The translations under genes and the position numbers were made by a program. Positions 33,659 through 43,512 of a stretch of 64,000 nucleotides of DNA are shown in pieces. This stretch comes from Paludibacter sp. (lineage in GTDB: Bacteria > Bacteroidota > Bacteroidia > Bacteroidales > Paludibacteraceae). The stretch lies in the NCBI GenBank assembly GCA_023666945.1, contig JAMPAY010000011.1:1-64000 (forward strand). The letters run 5' to 3'. Position 1 is the first letter of the stretch. Every line of letters starts with the position of its first letter. A model generated the notes under the pieces. That model saw only the letters and a list, made by a program, of their open reading frames with translations. It ran no database searches and was not told where the DNA came from.

Positions 33659-33691
33659 ATCTCGTTAAGGTCTCGTTAAGGTCTCGTAACG
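33659..33691. repeat. Three 11-bp tandem repeats, unit RTCTCGTTAAG
   Basis: The units are ATCTCGTTAAG, GTCTCGTTAAG and GTCTCGTAACG, preceded by a partial unit. They belong to the same family as 11234-11288. Both arrays lie 100-210 bases beyond the stop codon of a minus-strand gene. Confidence 0.75.
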
Positions 33692-33793
33692 ATGTACTAA
33701 GGGTATATTTGATTGAATTGTAAGCAATGGCGGCTATATGAATAACGTTATATTGTTAAATTGTATAGTATTCTGTTATTTGGTTAGTATTGC

Positions 33794-35647
33794 TCAGGAT
33801 TGTTGCATGTCGACTAATTTGCGGTAATATCCGTTGAGTTGATAGAGGTCTTCATGTTTTCCGGTTTCTACAATTTCTCCTTCGTGCATGACACAGATGA
33901 CATCTGCATTGCGTATGGTGCTTAAACGGTGTGCTACTACCAATGTAGTGCGGTTGTGCATGAGTTGTTCCAATGCTTGTTGTACCAGTTTCTCCGATTC
34001 GGTGTCTAATGCCGATGTTGCTTCGTCTAAGATGAGAATTGCAGGGTTTTTGAGAATGGCTCTTGCTATAGAGATGCGTTGTCGTTGCCCTCCTGATAGG
34101 CGGGAACCTCGATCGCCTATATTGGTGTTGTATCCGTCGGGGGTGTTCATTATGAAATCGTGTGCATTGGCAATGCGTGCTGCAGCGATGACTTCATCCA
34201 TTGTGGCGTGTTCGACTCCGAAAGTGATGTTGTTATAGAACGAGTCGTTGAAAAGAATGGCATCTTGATTGACATTTCCCATTAATGCTCTCAAATCGTA
34301 GGTACGCAGGTTGCGTATATCAGTGCCGTTGATGCGAATAGCCCCTTGGCTAACATCGTAGAAACGCGGCAGTAGGTCAACCATGGTAGTTTTACCTGAA
34401 CCGGATTGGCCTACCAGTGCAACGGTTTGTCCTTGTTTGATGGACAGGTTGACGTGCTTTAGTACGGGGCGGTCTGCTTGATAGTGGAATGATACGTTGT
34501 CGTATTCGATAAACGGCCGGTTTTGTAGATTAGTAGTAACGTCGATTGTTTGTGGGCAGTCCGGTTCTTGTATGTTAGATTCTGTTTGCAGTATTTTATC
34601 AATACGTTCTAACGAAGCCATACCTTTTCGTATGGAGTAGGAGGCTTTGCTGAGATCTTTAGCGGGGTTGATGATGGAGTAGAAAATGACAAGATAATAG
34701 ATAAACTCCGGTGCGCTGATTGAAGAGTGGTCAGAGAGAATAAGTCCGCCTCCGTACCATAGGAGTATGGCAATCATCATGGTTCCCAATGCTTCGCTTA
34801 CGGGGTGTGCCAGTGCATATTTGCGATGTATGCGGTTGAAGGTACGGCGTGTTTGGTTGTTGAGCAGTTCGAAACGATTAATGAGTTTGTTTTCGGCATT
34901 AAAGGCTTTTACAACGCGCAATCCTCCTAATGTTTCTTCGATTTGTGACAATAGTTCTCCTGTTTGTTCTTGTCCTTTTGTGGAGCGTTTCTTCAGGCTT
35001 CTTCCCACTCGTCCGATAGCCCATCCCATGGTAGGCAAGAGCAAGAGAACAAAGAGTGTGAGTTCCCAAGAAAGGCAGAATAGCGTGACCAAATAGATAA
35101 GTATCATTATGGGGTCTTTGAAGAGCATATCCAAAGATGCCATGATACTATTTTCCACTTCTTGCACATCGTTGGTCATGCGTGACATGATATCGCCTTT
35201 TTTCTCTTCGGTAAAGAATCCGATAGGTAGAGAAACTACTTTTTTGAACAGATCGCTACGCAGGTCGCGCAATACGCCGGTGCGTATGGGTATCATGTAG
35301 AATGATGCCAGCCATGCAGTGGCGCATTTCAGTGCAGTCATTACAACGAGGAAGATACCTAATAGGAACAAAACCCATCCTGCACCTTTAGCAAGCATTT
35401 GTTCTTTTAGCAGAAAGAACAGGTTGTTTTTCAGAACGTCCAACACTTGTTCGACCGGCATATCGGTGTCGAGTGCCATGTATTGCAAATCGGGGGTTGT
35501 AAGTCCGAATAGCAGTTGTAGTACAGGAATGATGGCAGCAAAACTGAACAAACTTAAAACAGTACTCAGCAGGTTGAAAAAGATATTGAGTGCTACCTGA
35601 CTTTTGTAGGGCGGAATAAAGCGACGAAGAAGGTGGAAGAAATTCAT
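33794..35647 (-). CDS. ABC exporter, MsbA-like (617 aa)
   Basis: A transmembrane domain of about 320 residues with six hydrophobic segments is fused to an ATPase: Walker A GQSGSGKTT, signature LSGGQRQRISIARA, Walker B AILILDEATSALD, and the H-loop VAHRLS. This is the homodimeric half-transporter layout of MsbA and lipid or drug exporters. It lies downstream of sppA-lpxK-pnp. The nearby lpxK makes a lipid A flippase role attractive, but drug exporters share the same layout. Confidence 0.9.
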   Translation of the reverse strand: MNFFHLLRRFIPPYKSQVALNIFFNLLSTVLSLFSFAAIIPVLQLLFGLTTPDLQYMALDTDMPVEQVLDVLKNNLFFLLKEQMLAKGAGWVLFLLGIFLVVMTALKCATAWLASFYMIPIRTGVLRDLRSDLFKKVVSLPIGFFTEEKKGDIMSRMTNDVQEVENSIMASLDMLFKDPIMILIYLVTLFCLSWELTLFVLLLLPTMGWAIGRVGRSLKKRSTKGQEQTGELLSQIEETLGGLRVVKAFNAENKLINRFELLNNQTRRTFNRIHRKYALAHPVSEALGTMMIAILLWYGGGLILSDHSSISAPEFIYYLVIFYSIINPAKDLSKASYSIRKGMASLERIDKILQTESNIQEPDCPQTIDVTTNLQNRPFIEYDNVSFHYQADRPVLKHVNLSIKQGQTVALVGQSGSGKTTMVDLLPRFYDVSQGAIRINGTDIRNLRTYDLRALMGNVNQDAILFNDSFYNNITFGVEHATMDEVIAAARIANAHDFIMNTPDGYNTNIGDRGSRLSGGQRQRISIARAILKNPAILILDEATSALDTESEKLVQQALEQLMHNRTTLVVAHRLSTIRNADVICVMHEGEIVETGKHEDLYQLNGYYRKLVDMQQS

Positions 35648-35670
35648 GCGTACACAGACATAATACTGAT

Positions 35671-35704
35671 ACTTGCCGCTCCCGATTTAATGAGAGCGGC
35701 AAGT
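35671..35704. repeat. Intergenic hairpin between pnp and the ABC exporter gene
   Basis: A perfect 11-bp stem (35671-35681 with 35694-35704) and a 12-base loop. In the direction of the genes it is not followed by a T-run, so it is more likely an mRNA-stability or processing element than a full terminator. Confidence 0.5.
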
Positions 35705-35715
35705 GAGACTTTTAA

Positions 35716-36528
35716 TTAGAGCGATTTGATAAGTTCGGTCATGATAAGTGTCATTAGCGGTTGTTTTTCATCGCCTATTTGTTGTACTTCTTCATGACTC
35801 ACTTCTACAATTTTACCGGGAACTCCCAAGTCGGTAATGATTGACATACCGAAAACACGCATACCCATGTGATGTGCAACAATGGTTTCGGGTACGGTGG
35901 ACATACCTACGGCATCGCCGCCAATAGCCCTGAAATATACATATTCAGCAGGTGTTTCAAAGGTAGGACCTTGTGTGCCTACATATACTCCTTCCATTAC
36001 GCGGATTTTGTGTTGTTTGGCAATGGCTTGTGCTTTCTTGATGAGTGTGCGGTCGTACACTTCGTGCATATCGGGGAAACGAGGTCCTAATTCATCGATG
36101 TTTTTGCCTCGTAACGGATGTTCGGGGAATAAGTTGATATGATCGTTGATAATCATCAACTCTCCAATTTCGAAATTAGGATTCATACCTCCTGCGGCAT
36201 TTGATACAAAGAGTGTTTCAATGCCCAGTTTATACATTACGCGCACCGGGAATGTTACTTTAGCCATATCGTAGCCTTCGTAATAATGGAAACGACCTTG
36301 CATGGCAAGTACATCGACACCTCCTAATTTACCAAGAATAAGTTTTCCTGAATGTCCTTCGACGGTAGAAACGGGGAAATTGGGTATGGTGGCATAAGGA
36401 AATTCCTGTCGGTCGGTTATTTGTGTGGCAAGGTTGCCTAATCCTGTACCGAGAATGATACCCACTTTGGGTTGTGTTTTCATTAGTGACCGCAAATAAT
36501 CAGCGGTTTCGGTTATTTTCTGTAACAT
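35716..36528 (-). CDS. Purine-nucleoside phosphorylase
   Basis: It cleaves inosine or guanosine with phosphate. Family I motifs are present: GIILGTGLGNLA, the phosphate-binding VEGHSGKLILGKLGG, MQGRFHYYEGYDM, SNAAGGMNP, QGPTFETPAEYVYFRAIGGDAVGMSTVPE and the base-binding SIITD. The start at 36528 (MLQKITE) matches family length and overlaps lpxK by 29 bases; a longer start at 36567 is less likely. Confidence 0.93.
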   Translation of the reverse strand: MLQKITETADYLRSLMKTQPKVGIILGTGLGNLATQITDRQEFPYATIPNFPVSTVEGHSGKLILGKLGGVDVLAMQGRFHYYEGYDMAKVTFPVRVMYKLGIETLFVSNAAGGMNPNFEIGELMIINDHINLFPEHPLRGKNIDELGPRFPDMHEVYDRTLIKKAQAIAKQHKIRVMEGVYVGTQGPTFETPAEYVYFRAIGGDAVGMSTVPETIVAHHMGMRVFGMSIITDLGVPGKIVEVSHEEVQQIGDEKQPLMTLIMTELIKSL

Positions 36529-37549
36529 AGTGTATAATTTGGTTGTTAAATGATTCTTCAAATTCACAGAAATCTGCCGTTATAGGTAGAATAAATACGG
36601 ATTTTTTGAGTTCTTCCGGGAAATAGGGAAGATTACGTAGTCGGGCAGCATCTTTGGCAGTAGTGATGATGCCGTCGCAAGCCTGCTTTTTGTAGCGTGA
36701 GCATAATGTCAGCATATCTTTTTTCGTATAGCGATGGTGGTCGCTAAAAGTGAGTGTCACACATTGTCCGCATACATCCTCTACATGTTGTATAATGTAT
36801 TGGGGTAAGGCTATGCCTGTTAGCACGAGTGGATTTTGGAATGTTTCCAATGGTAGTGCCGATGTGTGTTCGAATATGGGAATCAATGAACCATAGTTCA
36901 TCTGCGAAAAAAACAAGTGTTGATAGGGCGGTATCTGCAAGGATGCGTCAATGATTCGTTTGTCTATCGGGCGAATATCTGTCGGACATTTGGTTACTAC
37001 GATGGCATTGGCACGCAAACTCCCGTGCGATTGTTCACGCAATCTGCCATACGGTAGCAAATGGTCGTTTACATACAGATTGTCGGCAGCAGTGAGCAGA
37101 ATGTAATAACCGCAACGCAGACGACGATGTTGGTAGGCATCATCGAGTACAATGGCATCCAAATCGGGATATAGTTGTTGCAGTTTCTTTATTCCGTGTA
37201 CACGTTTTTCGCATACGGCAATTACAGTATCGGGTAAATCAAGATACATTTGCATGGGTTCGTCGCCAATAGTGTCTGCCGTTGCATTACTATCGGCAAG
37301 TACAAACCCTTTTGTCTTGCGCTTGTATCCTCTTGAAAGTACGGCAATGCGAAATCCCTGCCGTTGCAATAGACGAACGATGTATTCGGTGTGAGGAGTT
37401 TTACCGGTTCCGCCCACAGCAATGTTTCCGACACAGATAGTCGGCACTTTTACTGACGATGAATGCAGAATATGTTCATCGTATAGGAAGTTACGGATTC
37501 CTATGGCTATTCCGTATATCCACGAGGCTATGATGCGGAATAATTTCAT
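36500..37549 (-). CDS. lpxK: Tetraacyldisaccharide 4'-kinase
   Basis: Lipid A pathway enzyme; it phosphorylates the 4' position of the disaccharide precursor at the inner membrane. The N-terminus WIYGIAIGIRNFLYD is membrane-associated. The P-loop is GNIAVGGTGKTPHTEYIVRLL, followed by VLSRGYKRKTKGF and DAIVLDDAYQHRRL. 349 residues fits the family. Its start codon overlaps the sppA stop by one base. Confidence 0.95.
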   Translation of the reverse strand: MKLFRIIASWIYGIAIGIRNFLYDEHILHSSSVKVPTICVGNIAVGGTGKTPHTEYIVRLLQRQGFRIAVLSRGYKRKTKGFVLADSNATADTIGDEPMQMYLDLPDTVIAVCEKRVHGIKKLQQLYPDLDAIVLDDAYQHRRLRCGYYILLTAADNLYVNDHLLPYGRLREQSHGSLRANAIVVTKCPTDIRPIDKRIIDASLQIPPYQHLFFSQMNYGSLIPIFEHTSALPLETFQNPLVLTGIALPQYIIQHVEDVCGQCVTLTFSDHHRYTKKDMLTLCSRYKKQACDGIITTAKDAARLRNLPYFPEELKKSVFILPITADFCEFEESFNNQIIHYVTENNRNR

Positions 37550-39288
37550 TATCGAATATTTAAGTTGTATGGCAACCGTGCTTGCATGGCGGGTTGTTTC
37601 AGCATTTGTTCGATGGTTTTTATTTCGCGTATGATTGTCTTTTCGGAGTCGGTGGTTCCTGATAGTGTTTCCAACAGTTTGGTCATAGAGTCGGTTTGCT
37701 TAGGATACTCAGCGATGTCGTACGTATATAAATGTGCCATGTCAGCGGCAGTTTGTATGGCATCGTTGATATTTCCCAATTTATCTACCAACCCAATTTC
37801 TATTGCTCTTTTTCCGCTCCAAACACGTCCTTCCGCTATTTTTCGGATAGCCTCATTGGTCATGTTTCTGCCTTCGGCGCATCGTCCTACGAAAAGGTCG
37901 TATCCGCGGTTAATCATGTTCTGCATGAGTGCTCGTTCTTCTGCATTCATACCTTTGAGCATCATGTCGGTTGATAGGCTACTGAGGTGATGTGTTTTAA
38001 CTCCGTCATAGTCGATACCCAATTTGTCGGTAAGGCCACTGGTGTTGGGTATGAGTCCGAAAATGCCAATGGAACCTGTAAGGGTATTGTCTTGTGCTAT
38101 AATAGTATCAGCCATGCATGATATGTAATATCCTCCTGAAGCGGCATAATCACCCATAGAAACAACTAATGGTTTCTCTTTTTTGAGCAGTGTGAGTGCA
38201 TGCCAAATTTGTTCGCTGGCATAGGCACTGCCTCCCGGAGAGTTTACGCGTAATACGACCGCCTTTACTTTGCTATCTTTGGCTATTTTGTCAATGGTTT
38301 TTACCAATTTGCTTGCTACAATACCATCGCCTTCGTTGTCGGTTATTTCGCCTTCGGCATAGATGATGGCAATCTTGTCTTTGATATATTTTTTATTGTC
38401 GGGCAGATTGAGCATGTCCGTATGAGAAATTAATTGATAGTTGTCGCTACCGGTAGATTGTTCCAAAACGGCTTTCATATCTTGTTGGTAAACAAGTTGG
38501 TCTATCAATCCGTACTCCACTGATAATTCGGCAGGCTGAAAGAGCATGTTCATTTCGGCATATCGATTAAGTTGCTCGGTGGTTAAGTTGCGGTTTTGTG
38601 CTACATCGGCAACTACTTCTGCCCAAATGTCTTGTAACATGGTGTTCATTTGCAAGCGGTTGGCATCGCTCATGCCGGTGGCAATATACGGCTCTACCGC
38701 CGATTTGAATGTGCCGACTTTTACTACTTGCATTTCGATTCCCAATTTATCGAGTGTACGTGAGAAGAAAGCAATCGTAGTATAGAGTCCTGCCCAATTA
38801 ACACTTCCTTGTTGGTTAAGATATATCTTATCGGCAACAGAAGCCAGATAGTAGTTGCTTTGGCTATAGGTATCGGCATATGCAACGATGAATTTTCCGG
38901 ATGTCTTAAAATCCGAGAGAGCCTCTTTTATTTCTTGCAAACTGGCATAACCTGCAGAGAGATTTCCTCCGTAAAGATAGATGCCATCGATGTTAGGATT
39001 TTCTTTGGCTATACGTATGTTGTTAAGCAGGTCGTTCAGGCCTATTTGTTGTTCGATGCTTTTTCCGCTAATTTCGCCTATCGCTTCGGCAAAAGGATTA
39101 TAGTCAGCGCGTTCTGTCAGGGTGCCGTTGAGATTGATTTTATAAACGGAATGCGGTTTTAGAATGGTAGTCTTTTCTTGCATGGCCACCAATGCGCCGG
39201 TTATGCCCGAAAGAACAAACATTCCTATTATTGTGAACAGAAATAAGCCTGTAACGGTTGCTAAGGTGTACTTGAGAAATTGTTTCAT
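37549..39288 (-). CDS. sppA: Signal peptide peptidase SppA, long (67K) type
   Basis: Membrane-bound protease that degrades cleaved signal peptides. An N-terminal membrane anchor spans about 10-35. Two ClpP-like halves follow: the Lys general base lies in KVGTFKSAVEPY, the Ser nucleophile in GDYAASGGYYIS, and the NSPGGSAYASEQIW loop precedes it. 579 residues matches the tandem-domain form. First gene of the sppA-lpxK-pnp-ABC operon. Confidence 0.93.
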   Translation of the reverse strand: MKQFLKYTLATVTGLFLFTIIGMFVLSGITGALVAMQEKTTILKPHSVYKINLNGTLTERADYNPFAEAIGEISGKSIEQQIGLNDLLNNIRIAKENPNIDGIYLYGGNLSAGYASLQEIKEALSDFKTSGKFIVAYADTYSQSNYYLASVADKIYLNQQGSVNWAGLYTTIAFFSRTLDKLGIEMQVVKVGTFKSAVEPYIATGMSDANRLQMNTMLQDIWAEVVADVAQNRNLTTEQLNRYAEMNMLFQPAELSVEYGLIDQLVYQQDMKAVLEQSTGSDNYQLISHTDMLNLPDNKKYIKDKIAIIYAEGEITDNEGDGIVASKLVKTIDKIAKDSKVKAVVLRVNSPGGSAYASEQIWHALTLLKKEKPLVVSMGDYAASGGYYISCMADTIIAQDNTLTGSIGIFGLIPNTSGLTDKLGIDYDGVKTHHLSSLSTDMMLKGMNAEERALMQNMINRGYDLFVGRCAEGRNMTNEAIRKIAEGRVWSGKRAIEIGLVDKLGNINDAIQTAADMAHLYTYDIAEYPKQTDSMTKLLETLSGTTDSEKTIIREIKTIEQMLKQPAMQARLPYNLNIR

Positions 39289-39348
39289 AAACTGTTTGGT
39301 ATGGTTGGTTAATCTAACTTTAGTGAAAGGACAAAGTATTCACGGATG

Positions 39349-39380
39349 CAAAGATACGACATTAAAACGGATTTATCAAA
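39349..39380 (-). promoter_or_regulatory. Promoter of the sppA operon
   Basis: Minus strand: TTTG at 39380-39377, 20 bases, TATCTTTG at 39356-39349, about 60 bases before the sppA ATG. A near-ideal match to the Bacteroidota consensus. The rest of 39289-39604 shows no gene. Confidence 0.7.
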
Positions 39381-39575
39381 CCGTAGTTGCGCTTTTTTAT
39401 GTATCTGTTATTCACAGACCTTGGTCTGAGGAGCAGACTGTTTTGAAAAAAACACATAGTCCGATTGGGCAAACAACAAGATATGTGGTCTCTACTTATT
39501 TAATAATGTCGTATTGTAGTACGCAGATTCTCCTTTTTCTGTCAAAATATCCACACCGAAAGATAAGAATAGATG

Positions 39576-39583
39576 TACTTTTG
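39576..39583 (+). promoter_or_regulatory. -7 box of the pectate lyase gene
   Basis: TACTTTTG, 21 bases before the ATG at 39605. No TTTG at the right spacing, so the promoter may be activator-dependent. Confidence 0.4.
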
Positions 39584-39604
39584 CAGCATAGATAGTATAT
39601 TGTT

Positions 39605-42052
39605 ATGAAAAGAACTCTGTTATATCTCATTTTTAGTATTGGTGCAGTGGTTGTATCTGCTACCAACTACTATGCATCGCCGACAGGAAGCGGCAATGGT
39701 AAAACCTATGCCAAACCTTGCTCTTTTGCCAATGGGTTGAAATATATCACCAATCCCGGAGATACTTTATTCTTGTTGGGAGGGCAATATGATTTGGCGA
39801 ATACGAAAGTACAAAACAAATCGGGCAATAAACAGGCAAATATAGTTATTGCAGGTTATCCCGGCGAAAAGGCAATTCTCGATTTCAGGACAACTGCTTA
39901 CGGAACACGCGGCTTACAAATAGCCTCATCCTGCTCTTATTTGCATGTAAAAGACATTACATTGCGCTATTCGGGCAAAAACAATCTTTATAACGAAGGC
40001 AGTTATTGCACGTTTGAGAATTTGGATATTTACGGATCTTCCGATACAGGCTGCCAAATGAAGGTAGGGGGAAATAATCTGATAATCAACTGCGACTCGC
40101 ACGACAATTTCGATTATCAATTGGGAGGTACGTCTGCTGCCGATTTCGGGGGGAATGCCGACGGATTTGCCGATAAACAACATTCGGGTAATCCCAATAC
40201 CTACATAGGATGTCGTGCATGGAACAACTCCGATGACGGTTGGGATTTCTTCCAGCGGGTGACATCCGGCACTACCCTTATGCAAAACTGTCTTTGCTAC
40301 AACAACGGACCGAAAGAATACGATATGCGTAATCATCCTCGTTACGATACTGACAAGGCGTGGTTCGACAAGTTCGCTGTCGCTCAAAAAATTACCGATG
40401 CCGATGGAAATACAATTACGGTGTCGTTGCAGCACTATACCAATTTGGGTAATGGTAATGGTTTTAAGTTAGGTGGCGGGCAAACCAATCATAATGTGCG
40501 TTTGGAACATTGCCTTTCGGTGGCCAACACCGTTAGGGGATTCGACCAAAACAATAATTTCGGTACAATGACCATTTACAATTGTACGGGTTATAACAAC
40601 AAAGGGGGCGATTTTGTTTTCGGTAACACGAATGGAGGTGTACTGACTATTCGTAATTGCCTTTCATATAATACTGTTGCTGATAATAGTTTTCGCTGCT
40701 CCACTACTTCTGACCATAATTCTTGGAATACGAAGGGTATTTCGGTTTCGGCAGCCGATTTTATAGGACTTGATGTTACGGAAACGCTTGCCGAACGTAC
40801 GCAAGGCGGCGAACTGCCGGATATAGCACTTATGCATTTGGTGGAAGGTTCGCGTCTTATTGATGCAGGTGTAGATGTAGGACTCGCTTATGCAGGGAAA
40901 GCCCCCGACCTCGGATGCTACGAGTATGGCGAAAGTGTTCTGCCTGCCACACTTGCTTGCACAGCGGGCTTGTTGCAACAAAGCGTGCGTGCAGGTCGCA
41001 CCATACAACCCATTGTACTCACATGGGGTGGGGCTGCCGAAGGAGTTACCTATAGCAACTTGCCCAATGGTTTGACGGCTACTCTCAATAATGAAGCCAA
41101 GACACTCACCATTAGTGGTGCTTTGTCTTTGCAGGGACAATACGATATTACGGTGACAACTACAGGTGAAACCGATAGTAAATCGCTCACGATTACTATT
41201 TTGGTTAAATCAGCAGATGCGGTGGCTATAGCCTATGTCAGTGTTCCCGAGTCGGATGCAGATCAACTCATTTTGCAAAGGCTTAATGCCAATACGCAAT
41301 TAAGTGTTGATGTCGTGGATGCTGCGGTTGTTAATAATTACGAACCTTATGACCTTGTAATTCTTTCGCCTGTTCCCAATAGTACGGCAGCGGGATTGAG
41401 TGTGCTGAAGGGTATTAATAAGCCGCTGATTATACTCAAACCGTTCATGTTTAAGAATACCGTATGGAATTGGGGAACACCGCAGAATACATCGGAGACG
41501 CATATACGTATTATGCAATCGGAACATCCGCTTTTCAAGGACTTGAATACCGATTCGCCCGAATTGTTTTCTGTGGCAAATACCAATGCTGTAACCTGTA
41601 TCACTGCATGGAATAATTCGGTGGTTACCGAATTGGCACAAACAATGGAAGGTACGGGTACTTGTATTGCCGAGGCTGCTGCGGGTACATCGATGAATGG
41701 TACTATGCTTACCGAGAAAATGCTCATGATAGGTTTGAGTGAGTATTCTACTGTCAATCTTACAGATGTGGCTTTGCAACTCTTGGAAAATGCGTGTGCT
41801 TATATGCTTGATATTGTTATTCCAAGTGCTGTTGAAAATGTGATTGCAGATATGGATGTCCGACAAACAGCCGAATCGTTGGCAGTGAATGATAGTAATG
41901 TAACGCTCATGCGATTGATAGGTGTGGACGGACAAGTGGTTCGCCAAGTGGCAGGAAATACTATTTCAACCACATCTTTGGCAGCGGGGGTGTATGTGCT
42001 GGAAATACACGTTGGAGCCGCTACCGGTTGCCATAAAGTGATTATACATTGA
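39605..42052 (+). CDS. Secreted PL9-type pectate lyase with T9SS tail (815 aa)
   Basis: Signal peptide 1-19, then a right-handed beta-helix (about 20-420). The PL9 calcium-site pattern is visible: GGNADGFADK (182-191) and NNSDDGWDFF (207-216), with a Lys in GNGFKLGG as the probable catalytic base. Downstream are an Ig-like domain (about 445-535), a Rossmann/GATase-like domain (about 540-740) and a Por sorting tail (about 745-815). It should cleave polygalacturonate by beta-elimination. The amylases in the same window fit a plant-polysaccharide diet. Confidence 0.83.
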   Translation: MKRTLLYLIFSIGAVVVSATNYYASPTGSGNGKTYAKPCSFANGLKYITNPGDTLFLLGGQYDLANTKVQNKSGNKQANIVIAGYPGEKAILDFRTTAYGTRGLQIASSCSYLHVKDITLRYSGKNNLYNEGSYCTFENLDIYGSSDTGCQMKVGGNNLIINCDSHDNFDYQLGGTSAADFGGNADGFADKQHSGNPNTYIGCRAWNNSDDGWDFFQRVTSGTTLMQNCLCYNNGPKEYDMRNHPRYDTDKAWFDKFAVAQKITDADGNTITVSLQHYTNLGNGNGFKLGGGQTNHNVRLEHCLSVANTVRGFDQNNNFGTMTIYNCTGYNNKGGDFVFGNTNGGVLTIRNCLSYNTVADNSFRCSTTSDHNSWNTKGISVSAADFIGLDVTETLAERTQGGELPDIALMHLVEGSRLIDAGVDVGLAYAGKAPDLGCYEYGESVLPATLACTAGLLQQSVRAGRTIQPIVLTWGGAAEGVTYSNLPNGLTATLNNEAKTLTISGALSLQGQYDITVTTTGETDSKSLTITILVKSADAVAIAYVSVPESDADQLILQRLNANTQLSVDVVDAAVVNNYEPYDLVILSPVPNSTAAGLSVLKGINKPLIILKPFMFKNTVWNWGTPQNTSETHIRIMQSEHPLFKDLNTDSPELFSVANTNAVTCITAWNNSVVTELAQTMEGTGTCIAEAAAGTSMNGTMLTEKMLMIGLSEYSTVNLTDVALQLLENACAYMLDIVIPSAVENVIADMDVRQTAESLAVNDSNVTLMRLIGVDGQVVRQVAGNTISTTSLAAGVYVLEIHVGAATGCHKVIIH

Positions 42053-42059
42053 TATTGTC

Positions 42060-42114
42060 GTAACTATAGAAAACGGGTTGCATTGTTACAATGCAACCCG
42101 TTTTCTATAGTTAC
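42060..42114. terminator. Bidirectional terminator with perfect 27-bp stem
   Basis: 42060-42086 is an exact inverted copy of 42088-42114, with a single central base. It lies between the convergent lyase and aldehyde dehydrogenase genes. There is no long T-run, so termination relies on the unusually long stem. Confidence 0.75.
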
Positions 42115-42127
42115 TGCTCTTGATTTT

Positions 42128-43498
42128 TCAGCGCAAGAACATACGTATCATCTTGTCTTTCCATGTGGCAAAAGGCTGATAACGCAGGGGTAAATCCAAC
42201 CAATTGCGTTTTTTTACTACCGCTTTGGTGTGACTGAATGTTTCAAAACTCTTCTTGCCGTGGTAACTGCCCATTCCGCTATTGCCAACACCTCCAAAGG
42301 GTAAAGCACTCGTGGCTATGTGCATAATGGTATCGTTGATGCAACCACCGCCAAACGATACTTCGCGCATGAAACGCTTTTGAGTAGCCTTGTCGTTGCT
42401 GAACAAATACAATGCCAATGGTTTCTCACGCTCGCGCACGAAATTGTAGGCATCTTCTATCGAATCAACCTCCAAGATGGGCAATACGGGACCGAATATC
42501 TCTTCTTGCATCACTGCATCGGCGGGCGTAACATAGTCTAATACGGTCGGCTCAATTTGCAATGTCGCAAGGTCGGTCTTTCCGCCATAAATAACTTTGT
42601 CGGTATCGATTAATCCGCAAATGCGGTCGAAATGTTTGCGGTTGATTATCTTGCCATAATCCTTATTGTTGAGGGCAACGGCTCTATATTGACGAGTGAT
42701 TTCTTTCTGTAATAATGCAACGAACTTGTCATGTACGGCTTTCTCCACCAATACATAATCGGGGGCAATACAGGTTTGCCCGCAGTTGAGCCATTTACCA
42801 AAAGCCAAACGGCGTGCTGCCAAATGTAAGTCTGCTGTATGATCTATTATGCAAGGTGATTTTCCTCCCAACTCCAATGTTACGGGGGTTAGATGGCGTG
42901 CTGCTTTCTCCATTACCATTTTTCCTACCGTAACACCGCCCGTAAAGAATATATAATCAAATCGTTGTTCCAATAAACTCTGATTCTCGGCACGTCCGCC
43001 TTCCACTACCGCCACATACTCTTCGCTAAACGCCTCGCGCAATAGCGTTGTCAGTACGGCACTTGTTGCCGGTGAATAAGCAGAAGGTTTCACTACGGCG
43101 CAGTTGCCTGCAGCAATAGCCCCTGCCAACGGTTCTAACGAGAGCAATACAGGATAGTTCCAAGGTGACATGATAAGCGCAACTCCGTAAGGCTCTTGTA
43201 CAATCATGCTTTTGGCGGGGAAATTCGTTAAAGGGGTGGGGCGGCGGCGAGTGCGGGCCCACCGGCGCAAATGCTTACGCACATGGGCTATTTCTGCCAA
43301 GGTGAGTCCAACCTCGCACATATAGGCCTCTGTTGCCGATTTGCCTAAATCGGTCTTTATTGCATTCAATAAGTCGGATTCGTACTTGCGGATGGACTGC
43401 TCCAAACGGCGCAATGCTTGTAAGCGAAATTGAAGATCCAACGTGGCTCCCGATCGGAAATAGGCTCGTTGGGCGTTGACGATAGGTGCTGTATCCAT
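42128..43498 (-). CDS. Aldehyde dehydrogenase (NAD(P)+-dependent family)
   Basis: ALDH superfamily of the shorter class-3-like type (456 residues). The active-site region LELGGKSPCIID carries the catalytic Glu, and NCGQTCIAPDYVLV carries the catalytic Cys; EEIFGPVLPI and FGGVGNSGMGSYHGKKSFETFSH are also typical. A hydrophobic C-terminal tail may associate with membrane. It lies 14 bases after the alcohol dehydrogenase gene, so the pair probably interconverts an alcohol, its aldehyde and acid. Substrate unknown. Confidence 0.92.
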   Translation of the reverse strand: MDTAPIVNAQRAYFRSGATLDLQFRLQALRRLEQSIRKYESDLLNAIKTDLGKSATEAYMCEVGLTLAEIAHVRKHLRRWARTRRRPTPLTNFPAKSMIVQEPYGVALIMSPWNYPVLLSLEPLAGAIAAGNCAVVKPSAYSPATSAVLTTLLREAFSEEYVAVVEGGRAENQSLLEQRFDYIFFTGGVTVGKMVMEKAARHLTPVTLELGGKSPCIIDHTADLHLAARRLAFGKWLNCGQTCIAPDYVLVEKAVHDKFVALLQKEITRQYRAVALNNKDYGKIINRKHFDRICGLIDTDKVIYGGKTDLATLQIEPTVLDYVTPADAVMQEEIFGPVLPILEVDSIEDAYNFVREREKPLALYLFSNDKATQKRFMREVSFGGGCINDTIMHIATSALPFGGVGNSGMGSYHGKKSFETFSHTKAVVKKRNWLDLPLRYQPFATWKDKMIRMFLR

Positions 43499-43512
43499 AA
43501 TGCTCTTAATAA

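Larger units (their letters stand above)
33202..33793. other. Non-coding right junction of the element
   Basis: From left to right this holds the defence promoter, a stray -7-like box TACTTTTG (33390-33397) reading rightward, the candidate attR core (33450-33471), an 8-bp hairpin (33492-33499 with 33507-33514) and the 11-bp tandem repeats (33659-33691). I see no credible gene. Confidence 0.6.

Noticed and set aside
41300..41947. Minus-strand frame opposite the pectate lyase gene
   Set aside because: No start context, no recognisable motif, and the plus strand is fully coding.
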